From Clostridium sp. K4410.MGS-306 (GTDB lineage: Bacteria > Cyanobacteriota > Vampirovibrionia > Gastranaerophilales > Gastranaerophilaceae), in NCBI GenBank assembly GCA_000980375.1, contig LARD01000019.1, positions 5,367-69,366 on the forward strand: 64,000 nt of DNA, in the 5' to 3' direction. Positions 1 through 8,687 of this stretch are shown piece by piece. The position numbers and the translations under genes are program-made. Within the stretch, counting starts at the first letter, position 1, and each line of letters opens with the position of its first letter. The notes below the pieces were generated by a model. The model saw only the letters and a list, made by a program, of their open reading frames with translations, was not told the DNA's origin and searched no databases.

Positions 1-1
1 T

Positions 2-148
2 TTTGCAACAGGTGAAAAGTATGTGCTGGACAATTTTGTATGGACAGACGAGATGGAAATTATTTCTAAAAAACTCAAAGAAATAGACAAATCCCTCAAC
101 GGTACGCTAAAAACTCCTCTTGCCGACAAGCTTGCGCAGGAAATTTAA
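2..148 (+). CDS. C-terminal end of an unidentified protein (5' partial)
   Basis: Reading frame 2 is open from the window edge and ends at a TAA, giving 48 residues that finish ADKLAQEI. The tail is lysine- and leucine-rich and looks like a closing helix (IISKKLKEIDKSLNG). Too little is present to assign a family. The next gene starts 63 bases later on the same strand. Confidence 0.6.
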   Translation, partial: FATGEKYVLDNFVWTDEMEIISKKLKEIDKSLNGTLKTPLADKLAQEI

Positions 149-211
149 TGTTTTACAAATATGTATAGTCGCAGTATAATCTAATCCCGACAAGAATTAG
201 AAAGTTAGCGT

Positions 212-685
212 ATGTCTGTATCAAATATATCAAAATTAAGAAAATTTGCTGCCGTAAATTCAACATTCACAAGGCTTATGTCATCTTTGTCTCCAAAGCA
301 GCCGACCGTAGATTACAACAAATATGTAAAAATCTCACGAAATCTTGATAAAGATACCTTTGAATATGTTAACGGCATCAAAGAAACTCTAGGAAAATAC
401 GCCAAAAGAAAAAACATAGAAGTTACAATTGACCCTGTTAAAAAAGAACCGTCTAAAGTCAGTATCAATATATTTTCAAGAGAAAATCCTGTTATGGAAA
501 AAATTTACGACTTTTTGGAATTGATACACGATGAACCCGTTAAAATCAATGAAAAACCTGTGATTGTTACAATAAACCCGCAAGACAAAACCGAGGCCCT
601 GCCTCCTTCTCACAGAATTTTGCGCGCAGTTAGAAATACAATTAAAGAGTTAGATTCTTATTTGAATGGAAATTTGAAAAAATAA
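212..685 (+). CDS. hypothetical protein, 157 aa
   Basis: I do not recognise this family. The protein is soluble and basic, with no signal peptide or membrane segment. The first 35 residues are Ser/Lys-rich and look disordered (LMSSLSPKQP). The rest alternates predicted strands (VSINIFS, PVIVTINP) and ends in a helix (RILRAVRNTIKELDSYL), suggesting a small alpha/beta domain. The ATG has only a weak purine-rich stretch upstream. It sits alone between a partial gene and a cell-wall hydrolase, so context does not indicate a role. Confidence 0.6.
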   Translation: MSVSNISKLRKFAAVNSTFTRLMSSLSPKQPTVDYNKYVKISRNLDKDTFEYVNGIKETLGKYAKRKNIEVTIDPVKKEPSKVSINIFSRENPVMEKIYDFLELIHDEPVKINEKPVIVTINPQDKTEALPPSHRILRAVRNTIKELDSYLNGNLKK

Positions 686-751
686 TTTTTATATAAGCAA
701 TTTTTTCTCAAAAAATGTTTTTATATATATAAGAGATTTATTGAGGGAATT

Positions 752-1486
752 ATGACGGGAATTAATCCATTTGGATTTTATGAAAATATGAATTTTGGAT
801 TTATGTCTAATCCGTTGGAAACAGGCTTTTTGCAGATGCCTGCAATGTCCAATTACTCAATTGTGCCACCGCTTGACTTTGGATTTTCTCAAAATTATAT
901 AGATGATTTTATTTCTGCATTTACAAAATTGTGTGACACATCACTGTTTACACCCGCTTTAAATGCAGATTTTGACCTTTCAATAGATACCTTTACACCA
1001 TCAGCAAATATTGCTAAAAACAAAAACTATGGCAATTATACATATGATATTTCTCAAAAATTTGAAGGTAGCGCAGAAGATATTGATAAACACCTTGAGG
1101 GCAAACTAGCAGGAAAAGGTAAAAAACTTATGGAATTGCAAGAAAAATACGGAGTAAGCGCATCCGTGCTTGCAGCGATTGCAATGAATGAAAGCGGACA
1201 TGGGAAAAGTAATGCTGCTGTTAATTTGAATAATGTAGGCGGTGTAATGACTGCATCAAGCAATTATACAAAGTTGGCGAAATTTGACAGCGTAGATGAC
1301 TGTCTTGAATCAATGGCAAGCAATTTAAGAAGAAATTATATAAATGAAGGCTTAAAAACCATTTCACAGGTACACGAAAAATACTGTCCGATAGGGGCTA
1401 AAAATGACCCCAAAGGAATGAACGGCGGATGGGGCAGAGTAGTGTCTTCAATTAATAATGATATTATTAAAACAGCTAAAGCTTAA
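752..1486 (+). CDS. glucosaminidase-domain protein (GH73-like)
   Basis: Predicted beta-N-acetylglucosaminidase that would cut peptidoglycan glycan strands. The C-terminal ~130 residues carry the family pattern: AIAMNESGHGKS with the likely catalytic Glu, then NNVGGV, a DS-DCLESMASNLRRNY block and the closing segment YCPIGAKNDP...GGWGRVV. The first ~90 residues are unusual: Phe/Gly/Asn/Met-rich (GFYENMNFGFM) with no classical signal peptide, so the export route is unclear. The start is set by the ATG after TTGAGGGAATT. The fold assignment is fairly secure; the exact substrate is inferred. Confidence 0.75.
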   Translation: MTGINPFGFYENMNFGFMSNPLETGFLQMPAMSNYSIVPPLDFGFSQNYIDDFISAFTKLCDTSLFTPALNADFDLSIDTFTPSANIAKNKNYGNYTYDISQKFEGSAEDIDKHLEGKLAGKGKKLMELQEKYGVSASVLAAIAMNESGHGKSNAAVNLNNVGGVMTASSNYTKLAKFDSVDDCLESMASNLRRNYINEGLKTISQVHEKYCPIGAKNDPKGMNGGWGRVVSSINNDIIKTAKA

Positions 1487-1580
1487 TCCATAGTACAATC
1501 AGGGAATGTTTTTTATTTTTTTATAAATTAAACTCCACATAATACTACTGATTTTTGAACAGTATAAAAGGAGAATAATT

Positions 1581-1841
1581 GTGGAAAAAAGAGATGACGT
1601 ATATCCCGAAAGAGGTTTGCACGAGTATGGGAATGTTGATTTTGCAGACCCTGTCAATAAAAAATATCCTATTGATAATGAAGAACATATACGAGCAGCA
1701 TGGAGCTATATCCATATGCCAAGAAATTATGAAAAATACTCGCAAAATGATATTAAAACAATTGAAAATAGAATAATACAAGCATGGAAAAGCAAAATCG
1801 ACCCGGCCGGGCCCCCCGCAGAAAATCAGGACAAGTTGTAA
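1581..1841 (+). CDS. small DUF6582-like protein, 86 aa (GTG start)
   Basis: Starts at GTG behind a strong AAGGAGA site. The alternative ATG frame over the same bases lacks such a site. The core YPIDNEEHIRAAWSYIHMP followed by a helix (IKTIENRIIQAWK) resembles the DUF6582-type small domain, where a 'YPI...HIRAA' segment precedes an amphipathic helix. Function is unknown. The C-terminus is Pro/Gly-rich (DPAGPPAENQ) and includes a run of six C bases. It precedes the polyprenyl synthase gene by 35 bases. Confidence 0.7.
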   Translation: MEKRDDVYPERGLHEYGNVDFADPVNKKYPIDNEEHIRAAWSYIHMPRNYEKYSQNDIKTIENRIIQAWKSKIDPAGPPAENQDKL

Positions 1842-1876
1842 TCATTGTTATATAATAGACAAAAAGAGGAATCATT

Positions 1877-2818
1877 TTGTCATTTAACGAAGAATACAAA
1901 GCTATAACATCTCTTGTAAACAGTGATTTGGAAAAGTTGGATTTTCAAATTGCTTCTTATTTTTCAAAAAAACAAGATGAGCATAATGAAATCCTTCCAA
2001 TCATTAACGAGTTTTTTGCGCATAAGGGTAAAAGAATACGTTGTGTTCTAATATTTCTTTTTGTAAAAGCTTTGAATAAAGAAATAGATGATTTTTGTTT
2101 GAAAATTGCCGCTGCAACAGAGATTATCCACAATGCCACACTTATTCATGATGACATAATTGACTGTTCTATCATGAGGCGTGGCAAAAAAACAATCAAT
2201 TTTGATTATGACAGCAAGCTGGCGGTTTTGTGTGGTGATTACCTTCTTGCAGAGGTGCTCAAGATTCTTGCTGATACAAAGGACGAAAGAATCAGAAAAA
2301 TCTATTCCGATTCGGTTTCTCGAATGATACTCGGTGAAATTAAGCAGTACTTTAACAGGTTCAAGATATTGAGTATTGAACAATATCTTGAAAAATCGAA
2401 AGATAAAACAGCAAGACTTTTTGAAGCCGGCATTGTTTCATCATATTATGCAATTAGCCCTGAAATACCGAATCTTGACCAGGTAAAAAGTTTTGCTCTT
2501 AATTTTGGCACTGCTTTTCAAATTATTAATGATTTAGAAAATTTTGATAATCCCGAAAAAATTAATGAAGATATACAAAACGGTGATTACAGTGCACCTT
2601 TGATTTACTATGTCCGGGATAAATACAAAGATAGCACACGTTCACTAAACAATCCTGCACAGGTTTTGAAACAATTAAAAAACACGGATGCTTTAGAAAA
2701 AACAAAACAACTTGCAAAATATTACCTGAACTCGGCTATTGAAAATATATCTTTTCTTGAGGATAATTTATATAAAAGAGCAATTATGGATTTATGTAAT
2801 CTTTATGCAAACAAATGA
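1877..2818 (+). CDS. trans-isoprenyl diphosphate synthase family protein (TTG start)
   Basis: Polyprenyl synthetase fold, expected to condense IPP onto allylic diphosphates to make a long chain (quinone side chain or similar). The first Asp-rich motif is intact: LIHDDIIDCSIMRRGKKT, residues ~90-107, followed by AVLCGDYLLAE. The second, normally FQ-x-x-DDxxD, reads FQIINDLENFDN, so two Asp are replaced by Asn. That should weaken the second magnesium site; activity may be reduced or the protein may be a regulatory subunit. The TTG start is supported by GAGGA seven bases upstream. It lies directly upstream of lepB. Confidence 0.8.
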   Translation: MSFNEEYKAITSLVNSDLEKLDFQIASYFSKKQDEHNEILPIINEFFAHKGKRIRCVLIFLFVKALNKEIDDFCLKIAAATEIIHNATLIHDDIIDCSIMRRGKKTINFDYDSKLAVLCGDYLLAEVLKILADTKDERIRKIYSDSVSRMILGEIKQYFNRFKILSIEQYLEKSKDKTARLFEAGIVSSYYAISPEIPNLDQVKSFALNFGTAFQIINDLENFDNPEKINEDIQNGDYSAPLIYYVRDKYKDSTRSLNNPAQVLKQLKNTDALEKTKQLAKYYLNSAIENISFLEDNLYKRAIMDLCNLYANK

Positions 2819-2828
2819 AAAGAAGATA

Positions 2829-3512
2829 ATGGATAGAAAAGAACAAGAAAAGGCGCAGCCTGAAAAAACACCGCAAACGCCTAAAGAAAAATTTATTGCA
2901 GCACTCAAAGAGACAATCGAAACAGTTGTTTTTGTTGTTGTTATGGTTGTTTTAATAAGATTTTTTGTAGGAGAAATAAGATGGATTCCATCTGCCTCTA
3001 TGCGCCCTACATTGATTGAAGGCGACAGAATTTTTGTGGAAAGATTCTCGAGATTCTATTCTACACCAAAACGCGGTGATATAATGGTCTTTTACCCGCC
3101 GGAAGAAGAAATAAAAACAGATGCACTCTCTATTATACAAAGATTAACGGGCTTTTTCTGCAAAGATGTTGCATATATAAAAAGGGTAGTTGGTGTGCCC
3201 GGCGACAAGCTCGAAGTTAAAGAATTTGTGGATGGCCGTTTTCAGGTTTATATCAATGACAAACCTCTTAAAGAAACCTATATAATGAGTCCTGATGACT
3301 ATATACCCTGCAGCAGTGAAATGTTTTGCGGTCCTATGAAAATACCTTCTGGAAATTATTTTATGATGGGTGACAACCGCGGCAACTCTCAGGATTCAAG
3401 ATTCTGGGGATTTCTTCCAAAAGAAAGATTTATCGGCAAAGCAATATTCCTTTTTTGGCCGCTTAACAGAATTAATGTTTTTTCAAAACCGGATTACGGC
3501 AATATAAATTAG
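2829..3512 (+). CDS. lepB: signal peptidase I
   Basis: Membrane serine protease that removes signal peptides from exported proteins. One N-terminal membrane segment (residues ~30-48, TVVFVVVMVVLIRFF) is followed by the catalytic Ser57 in PSASMRPTL, the catalytic Lys118 in YIKRVVGVPGD, and the conserved MGDNRGNSQDSRFWG box. I chose the ATG that begins MDRKEQEK. A longer in-frame start would overlap the upstream gene by 80 bases and adds residues unlike the family. At 227 residues it is normal for a Gram-positive- or cyanobacterial-style enzyme. Confidence 0.93.
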   Translation: MDRKEQEKAQPEKTPQTPKEKFIAALKETIETVVFVVVMVVLIRFFVGEIRWIPSASMRPTLIEGDRIFVERFSRFYSTPKRGDIMVFYPPEEEIKTDALSIIQRLTGFFCKDVAYIKRVVGVPGDKLEVKEFVDGRFQVYINDKPLKETYIMSPDDYIPCSSEMFCGPMKIPSGNYFMMGDNRGNSQDSRFWGFLPKERFIGKAIFLFWPLNRINVFSKPDYGNIN

Positions 3513-3530
3513 ACACTAGTCAATAGATGT

Positions 3531-5027
3531 TTAGCCGTAACATCTGATTACATTTTCAAAAATATGATAAACATCATTGCGGTAATTTGATGCAGCATCT
3601 GATGTGTTGAATGCACCGTCCCAGTGGCGTTCACATTCTGTCCAGGCATTTGAGCCTTGCATTTCTTTTGTGTGCATCATCAGCTCATGTGTGTTTGAAT
3701 ATGGTGATAGCGGGAATATATCGTGCATTTGCATATAAGATGGAAGTTTGTCTGCAATATTGTCGTATCCGTACAGACAAGAATTAATTCTGTTCAATCT
3801 TGTACCAAATTCTGCTGCGCCGTAGTCATTGTCATTTGACACTTCCGGACCTGCTGCGTATTCTCTTGAGGCTTTTTGTTTTCTGGATTCCCATTTTACA
3901 CTGTTAATATCATCGGCCTTGCCCCAGTCTGTGCCTGCGGTCAAGCCCATTTCTTTATATTCGTAACTGTCATTGCACTTTTCTCCCACAAAAGAGATAT
4001 CATTGCGTCCGGTTTGTTCTCTTATTTTATACAGGATATAAGCCATTTGTGCTTTATTTGGCAATTCTCCTATACCGCAATAACCGTCTTTATCCGTTAT
4101 ATGTTTTCCGCTGTCAAAATATATTGAATCAAAACCAAGCTCTATTCCCCATACGCAAGCGTCAATAAATGCTTTTTCGTGATCATACCAGTTGAATCTT
4201 CCGCCTTGGACCTTTAACTGATCAGCAGACAAAGGCATACGAAAACCGGTTTTAAAACCTAACATGTGGGCCATGTCATTAAACGCCTTAACCTGTTCGT
4301 CAGCACCCATTTTTCCGTATAACCCGTCACAAGTCAAAGTTTGGCTGATTCCTGCATGAAGATTTGCGCAATAGAGTGAACCGGCATCTTTATAACCATC
4401 ACCATAAATGGCCGGATACAATTGTGACAGTACAATACAGTTGGCAAAAGAGTTTGGTGATGTTGGTATTGCAGGGAGCAGTTTCATTACACCCAGCAGC
4501 CCTTCGGTAACTCTGTTGCCGTCGTATTTTGCAACCACACGAGGGTTAATTTCAATATAATTCGCCTGTCTGCCCCATTTGTCGCCAAAATTCGGTGAGG
4601 GGATATAAGGCGGAATCCCCGGATACTGGTTATTAGGCTTGGTTAAAGTGCATAGTGATTGAAGCACCTGTTCGGGAGTCCTTTTCAAAAGTTCTGCAGG
4701 GTGGGCATTTACCCATTTTTTGTTTCCTACCTGATATAAATGCTCTTTTGTCCAGTTGTCTTCATAAACGTCATTTCTGCCTGTTGAAATCCAAAAAAGT
4801 TTTTTTAACGGTTGACTGTCTCCGTAGTATCCTTTAAACGAAATCAAAGACCTGTTGAGCATGGCCCTGTTTGTATCAAACATCAAAAATTTGTTTAAAG
4901 GCATGCTCGTGTTTGTGTTCTTTTGTGTTTTTAAAGACGGTGAAATCTGCGCGTGATAAGGTTTTATCCCGTGCAATCCTGACGTCCCCATAAAAATTGC
5001 ATCAATCATAATAGCAGTAAAACACAA
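3531..5027 (-). CDS. unidentified 498-aa protein, possible TIM-barrel hydrolase
   Basis: Not recognised. Segments such as GFKTGFRMPL, GFDSIYFDSGKH and DISFVGEKC look like consecutive beta strands ending in acidic or polar residues, as in glycosidase-like (beta/alpha)8 barrels; the Asp and Glu at strand ends could be catalytic. The first ~60 residues are low-complexity and contain the tag-like SLISFKGYYG. A short hydrophobic start (AIMIDAIFMG) is not a convincing signal peptide. The start codon is uncertain (TTG at 5027 or ATG 18 bases later) and neither has a good ribosome site. It lies 19 bases downstream of the EF-hand/glycine-repeat gene, so the two are probably cotranscribed. Confidence 0.6.
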   Translation of the reverse strand: MCFTAIMIDAIFMGTSGLHGIKPYHAQISPSLKTQKNTNTSMPLNKFLMFDTNRAMLNRSLISFKGYYGDSQPLKKLFWISTGRNDVYEDNWTKEHLYQVGNKKWVNAHPAELLKRTPEQVLQSLCTLTKPNNQYPGIPPYIPSPNFGDKWGRQANYIEINPRVVAKYDGNRVTEGLLGVMKLLPAIPTSPNSFANCIVLSQLYPAIYGDGYKDAGSLYCANLHAGISQTLTCDGLYGKMGADEQVKAFNDMAHMLGFKTGFRMPLSADQLKVQGGRFNWYDHEKAFIDACVWGIELGFDSIYFDSGKHITDKDGYCGIGELPNKAQMAYILYKIREQTGRNDISFVGEKCNDSYEYKEMGLTAGTDWGKADDINSVKWESRKQKASREYAAGPEVSNDNDYGAAEFGTRLNRINSCLYGYDNIADKLPSYMQMHDIFPLSPYSNTHELMMHTKEMQGSNAWTECERHWDGAFNTSDAASNYRNDVYHIFENVIRCYG

Positions 5028-5046
5028 ACATAAATTTTTTTGCTAT

Positions 5047-5817
5047 CTACCATCCTTTAAATATTTTTTTAATACCTTTACCTATGGCCTTGCCCACATT
5101 GGCAATGCCTTTGCCTATAGCTTTAACGCCTTTAACAACTCCGTTGCCTATTGATTTAACCGCTTTTCCAACGCCTTTGGCTGCTTTTCCGATACCGTTA
5201 ACTATGCCTTTGCCAATGTTGCCTACAAGGCCAAAACATCCTTTTGCAAAGTTGAATATGCCTTTACCTATTCCGACTATAGGTTTGTAAATTAACTTTG
5301 CGGCTCCACCAAATATACTGCCTATACCTTTAAAAATATTTCCTCTGAAAAGGTTTGTAAAACCGCCCCACATACCTGAGAAAAAGCCTGACACGCCGCC
5401 CCAAATACCGGACACATTATTTGTAACAAGGCTGGTTGCGCCACTCCAAAAACTTTTGGAACCGTTTACAGCACCCTTTGCTGTTTCTGCAACTGCTCCG
5501 CCAATGCCTGCCACAACATTTCCACCGCCTTTTAAAACACCCAGCGCCGGATCAACAACACCTTCTGCTATAGAAAGCGAACCTTTTCCAAACGTTTTAA
5601 TTGCGCTTTCCTCTTTGCTTTTGTCGCTGTTTTCAAAGTTGTCACCGATTTGGACTTCACCTTCTGTATCTTGCTCCTGATAGCCGGAAACAAAATTTAT
5701 GTTGGACCACAATTCATCAGAAGAGATTGCCCCGTCATTGTTGGTGTCGAGTTTTTTAATTTCTCCGGAGCTGAATGCCTGTCCGGTAAAAGGATTAAAT
5801 CTTACGTTGTCTGTCAT
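5047..5817 (-). CDS. EF-hand protein with cationic glycine-zipper repeats
   Basis: The N-terminus holds one canonical calcium-binding loop, DTNNDGAISSDE (residues ~24-35), in a dockerin/EF-hand-like context. After an acidic linker, residues ~90-256 are dominated by Gly, Lys, Ala, Ile and Val. A Trp/Phe/Gly part (SGIWGGVSGFFSGMWGG) comes first, followed by near-heptad repeats such as GIGKGI, GKAAKGVGKAVKSIG and GKAIGKGIKKIFKGW. This resembles membrane-active amphipathic helices, although no homology is claimed. There is no classical signal peptide. The ATG follows an AAAAGG site. Probably in an operon with the downstream 498-residue gene. Function unknown. Confidence 0.7.
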   Translation of the reverse strand: MTDNVRFNPFTGQAFSSGEIKKLDTNNDGAISSDELWSNINFVSGYQEQDTEGEVQIGDNFENSDKSKEESAIKTFGKGSLSIAEGVVDPALGVLKGGGNVVAGIGGAVAETAKGAVNGSKSFWSGATSLVTNNVSGIWGGVSGFFSGMWGGFTNLFRGNIFKGIGSIFGGAAKLIYKPIVGIGKGIFNFAKGCFGLVGNIGKGIVNGIGKAAKGVGKAVKSIGNGVVKGVKAIGKGIANVGKAIGKGIKKIFKGW

Positions 5818-5972
5818 TGTTATTGCCTTTTCCCTGTTAATATCTTTATCGGCAATTTTTTTTATAAGTTTAGGCTTTTTATATATAAATTTTTTTACTT
5901 TTCTAAAAAACCTTGATATAATTGAACTTTAGAGTGAAAAGTCAGGTTAATATAAGTTTACAAAAGGAAGTT

Positions 5973-7310
5973 ATGAAAATTGCATTGATAATGGTAAAAG
6001 GTAACGTGTATGGTTTCAAAAACCGTTCTTTTATCTTTAAATATATGCCTGATTCTCTTACTCTGGGGACTTTGTACGGGATTATCAAACACTCTTTTCC
6101 GGAAATAGAAGTTGAAATTTATGACGAGACTGTAGAGACTCTCAAAAAAGAAAATATAAAGGCTGATTTAATCGGTATTTCTGCCATCACACCTTGTATA
6201 AACAAAGCTTATGCCTATGCGGATTATTTTCGCCAACAGGGAATCCCTGTGTTTATTGGCGGTGTGCACGCTACTTTAAATCCTAAGGAGGTAAAAGAAC
6301 ACTGCGACGCTGTTGTAAAAGGGCTTGCTGATGAAACACTGCCTCAATTGATAAATGATTTTAAAAACGGAGCACTGAAGCCGTTTTATGAACAAAATCC
6401 TGATATGTCCTATTCAAACCTCGTTTTGCCCGAGCGTAAAATTTATGAAGACAAAAGCTTTTTAGGGAGTGAGCTAAATATGGTCTATGCTACATTCGGC
6501 TGCACAAACCGCTGCGGTTTTTGTGTTCAACCCTACGTTTGCGGAGGCTATCACCAAAGGCCTGTTGATGATGTAATTTCGGAAATCAAGCTTATAGAAG
6601 ATGATTACATAGAGTTTATTGACCCTAATCTGGCTAAAGATGAAAACTATCTTAAGGAATTATGCCAAAAGCTTATACCTCTTAAAAAAAGATGGTTTGC
6701 GCCTTTGACAATTTCTGTTTGTAAAAACGAAGAACTTCTTGATTTGATGCAGCAATCAGGCTGTGAAGAAATACTTATAGGTTTTGAATCTATCAATCAA
6801 GATTCTGTAAAAGGTATTAATAAAGGTTTTAATAGAGTTGATGACTATAAAGAATGCATAAAGCAGCTGCATAAAAGAAAAATAAAGATTACAGGCAGTT
6901 TTGTTCTGGGGCTTGATTCTGATACAAAAGAATCCCTGTTGAGCACAGCTGATTTTGTAAAAGAAGCACATATTGACTATGTCCGCTACACTATAAACAC
7001 ACCATATCCCGGAACTGAATATTATGAAAAGATGAAATCTCAAGGCCGTATTGTGGAGGATGATTGGAATCTATACGACTGCCAAAATTGCGTTTTTGAG
7101 CCTGTTAATATGACTGCTCAAGAGTTGGAGTCTATCTTTAAAACACTGTGGCAACAGACATATACTCTTAAGAATATTTTTGTGAGACTTTCTTATATAA
7201 AAAATCCGTTTACATTTGTAAAAGATGTAGTCACAAACTATATTTTCGGACGCATTTATATTAATATGGTGTTAAAAGAAAAAAGCTTTATTAAAAAAAT
7301 TTTTTTCTAA
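5973..7310 (+). CDS. B12-binding radical SAM protein (BchE/P-methylase-type architecture)
   Basis: The N-terminal ~130 residues form a cobalamin-binding-like Rossmann domain (DLIGISAITPCINKAYAYAD; GGVHATLNPKEV). It is followed by a radical SAM core with the cluster motif CTNRCGFC (CxxxCxxC), then GFESINQDSVKGINKGFN and an elongated C-terminus. Enzymes with this layout carry out methylations or ring formation on lipids, tetrapyrroles or peptides; the substrate cannot be read from sequence. The ATG was chosen because AAAAGGAAG lies just upstream; the longer TTG-initiated frame has no site. Upstream genes are divergent. The next gene begins 24 bases later with its own strong ribosome site. Confidence 0.85.
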   Translation: MKIALIMVKGNVYGFKNRSFIFKYMPDSLTLGTLYGIIKHSFPEIEVEIYDETVETLKKENIKADLIGISAITPCINKAYAYADYFRQQGIPVFIGGVHATLNPKEVKEHCDAVVKGLADETLPQLINDFKNGALKPFYEQNPDMSYSNLVLPERKIYEDKSFLGSELNMVYATFGCTNRCGFCVQPYVCGGYHQRPVDDVISEIKLIEDDYIEFIDPNLAKDENYLKELCQKLIPLKKRWFAPLTISVCKNEELLDLMQQSGCEEILIGFESINQDSVKGINKGFNRVDDYKECIKQLHKRKIKITGSFVLGLDSDTKESLLSTADFVKEAHIDYVRYTINTPYPGTEYYEKMKSQGRIVEDDWNLYDCQNCVFEPVNMTAQELESIFKTLWQQTYTLKNIFVRLSYIKNPFTFVKDVVTNYIFGRIYINMVLKEKSFIKKIFF

Positions 7311-7334
7311 ATGGATAAGTTAGGAGGTAATTAT

Positions 7335-7622
7335 ATGAAAAAATTTATGACTGTTGCTTTGCTTGCCGCTATGGTATCAATGTCTGCACCTGCTGCATTT
7401 GCAGGAACACACGGTGTTGACAGACAGGTTACAGGAAAATCTATTGCAGGTGGTTTGGCTTCACTGATTATTTGGCCAGGTATCGGACAAATGGTTAATG
7501 ATCAAAAAACAGATAAAGTTGTTACACACGCTTTGCTGGGTTTAACAGGTATTTTTAGATTCTGGTCTTGCTACGACGGTATTGCAAACCGTAACGGCGG
7601 TGTATGGCAAAACAGAATATAA
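7335..7622 (+). CDS. small exported protein, 95 aa
   Basis: Clear Sec signal peptide (MKKFMTVALLAAMVSMS...AFA, cut near residue 23) behind a very strong TAGGAGGTAA ribosome site. That site places the start at this ATG rather than at the longer frame. The mature part contains an apolar segment (GGLASLIIWPGIGQMV) and a second one (HALLGLTGIFRFWSCYDG), so it may be membrane-associated. No family recognised. A high translation signal on such a short exported protein suggests an abundant envelope component. Confidence 0.75.
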   Translation: MKKFMTVALLAAMVSMSAPAAFAGTHGVDRQVTGKSIAGGLASLIIWPGIGQMVNDQKTDKVVTHALLGLTGIFRFWSCYDGIANRNGGVWQNRI

Positions 7623-7674
7623 TCTCGTATTAATTACGGATTCAAATAATAAAAAGTCGGTTTAATATTAAAAT

Positions 7675-8640
7675 ATGAAAAAGCTTTTGATGAAGAAGAT
7701 TTTGATATTTTTTATAATAACCGGCTTTTTGTTTGTGCAATGTCCATTTTCTTTTGCCAAAGATGAGTTGCCGGATTTGCCTGCTCTTCCGGATTTTGAT
7801 TCTGTAATGGCTCCTGACGGAATAGATGCATTTGCACCGTCATCCACACCGGCACAGGTTGCCCCAAAAGAAACTGTTTCCACAACAACACCAGCACCTT
7901 CCACAGTGCAAAAAAATAATGTATCGCAAACAACAAAACCTGTCTCCAAGCAGCCATCGACCCCTCCGTCAACAGTTGTGACCCAGCCGGCTGTTATTCC
8001 GCAAAAACCTGTTAACACAGCCAACAACAGTTATTATAAAAATAATTTGAAAAACTCTTATGTTGTTCCAAAAGGCAAAAAGTTTAAAGTCCGTCTTCAG
8101 CAGACAATATCTGATAAAACACCTGAAGGAACAAGAATAAGCTTTGTCAGTGTTTATCCTGAAACATCAACTTACATTACAATACCATCAGGAACAATAT
8201 TTAAAGGCAAAATTTCAGACTCTCATCCTCCTTACATTACAGGCAACGGAGGGTTGATAGTTATAAACGTTGACCAGATGATTTATAAAGGCAAAGCCTA
8301 TGAAATAGATGCAAAAGTCAGTGTTGCAAACGGCAAACATATATTTTTAAACAATATAAAAGGTAAGAGACAATACTTCCAGAGCATACCCAAGGCAATG
8401 AAGCCCGGTAACAGATATTTTAAAAAAATGTGGCGTGTTACCTGTAACCTTGCAAAAAATGACAGCGGTGTAGAGATTATTTTAACCCCGTTTTCACTGC
8501 TTACAGGCACTGTTGTATGGGCGGTTAATTTTGTTGCTTCGCCTGTTCTTGCAATATTCTACAAGGGAAAATCAATTACTATTCCTAAAGACTCGCCATT
8601 TACAATCCAGCTCAGAGAAGATGCTATTCTTTTAAAATAG
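7675..8640 (+). CDS. exported protein with Pro/Thr-rich linker, 321 aa
   Basis: A signal peptide (ILIFFIITGFLFVQCPFSFA) is followed by a Pro/Ser/Thr/Gln-rich spacer (residues ~45-115). The C-terminal ~200-residue domain is rich in predicted beta strands (FKVRLQQTISDKTPEG; ITIPSGTIFKGKISD; VIINVDQMI-like turns). The PSGTIFKGKI pattern recalls beta-rich periplasmic domains of secretion-type proteins, but I cannot name a family. One hydrophobic stretch near residue 280 (GTVVWAVNFVASPVLAIF) might be a membrane or barrel contact. It ends just before a two-way terminator. Confidence 0.7.
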   Translation: MKKLLMKKILIFFIITGFLFVQCPFSFAKDELPDLPALPDFDSVMAPDGIDAFAPSSTPAQVAPKETVSTTTPAPSTVQKNNVSQTTKPVSKQPSTPPSTVVTQPAVIPQKPVNTANNSYYKNNLKNSYVVPKGKKFKVRLQQTISDKTPEGTRISFVSVYPETSTYITIPSGTIFKGKISDSHPPYITGNGGLIVINVDQMIYKGKAYEIDAKVSVANGKHIFLNNIKGKRQYFQSIPKAMKPGNRYFKKMWRVTCNLAKNDSGVEIILTPFSLLTGTVVWAVNFVASPVLAIFYKGKSITIPKDSPFTIQLREDAILLK

Positions 8641-8651
8641 CCCCGAATACG

Positions 8652-8676
8652 GCAAAAAGGCTCAAAGCCTTTTTGC
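8652..8676. terminator. bidirectional terminator between convergent genes
   Basis: Perfect 11-bp stem GCAAAAAGGCT / AGCCTTTTTGC with a 3-base loop. The A-tract on one side and T-tract on the other suit termination in both directions, between the 321-residue exported protein and the small minus-strand gene. Confidence 0.75.
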
Positions 8677-8687
8677 GCAATGATTTC

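Noticed and set aside
2048..2383. Minus-strand frame of 111 codons inside the prenyl synthase gene
   Set aside because: Antisense shadow with Cys/Ile-rich composition and no ribosome site, fully covered by a recognised gene.
5084..5680. Plus-strand open frames rich in Pro, Leu and Ala
   Set aside because: They are antisense shadows of the Gly/Lys/Ile repeats of the minus-strand EF-hand protein and have no ribosome sites.
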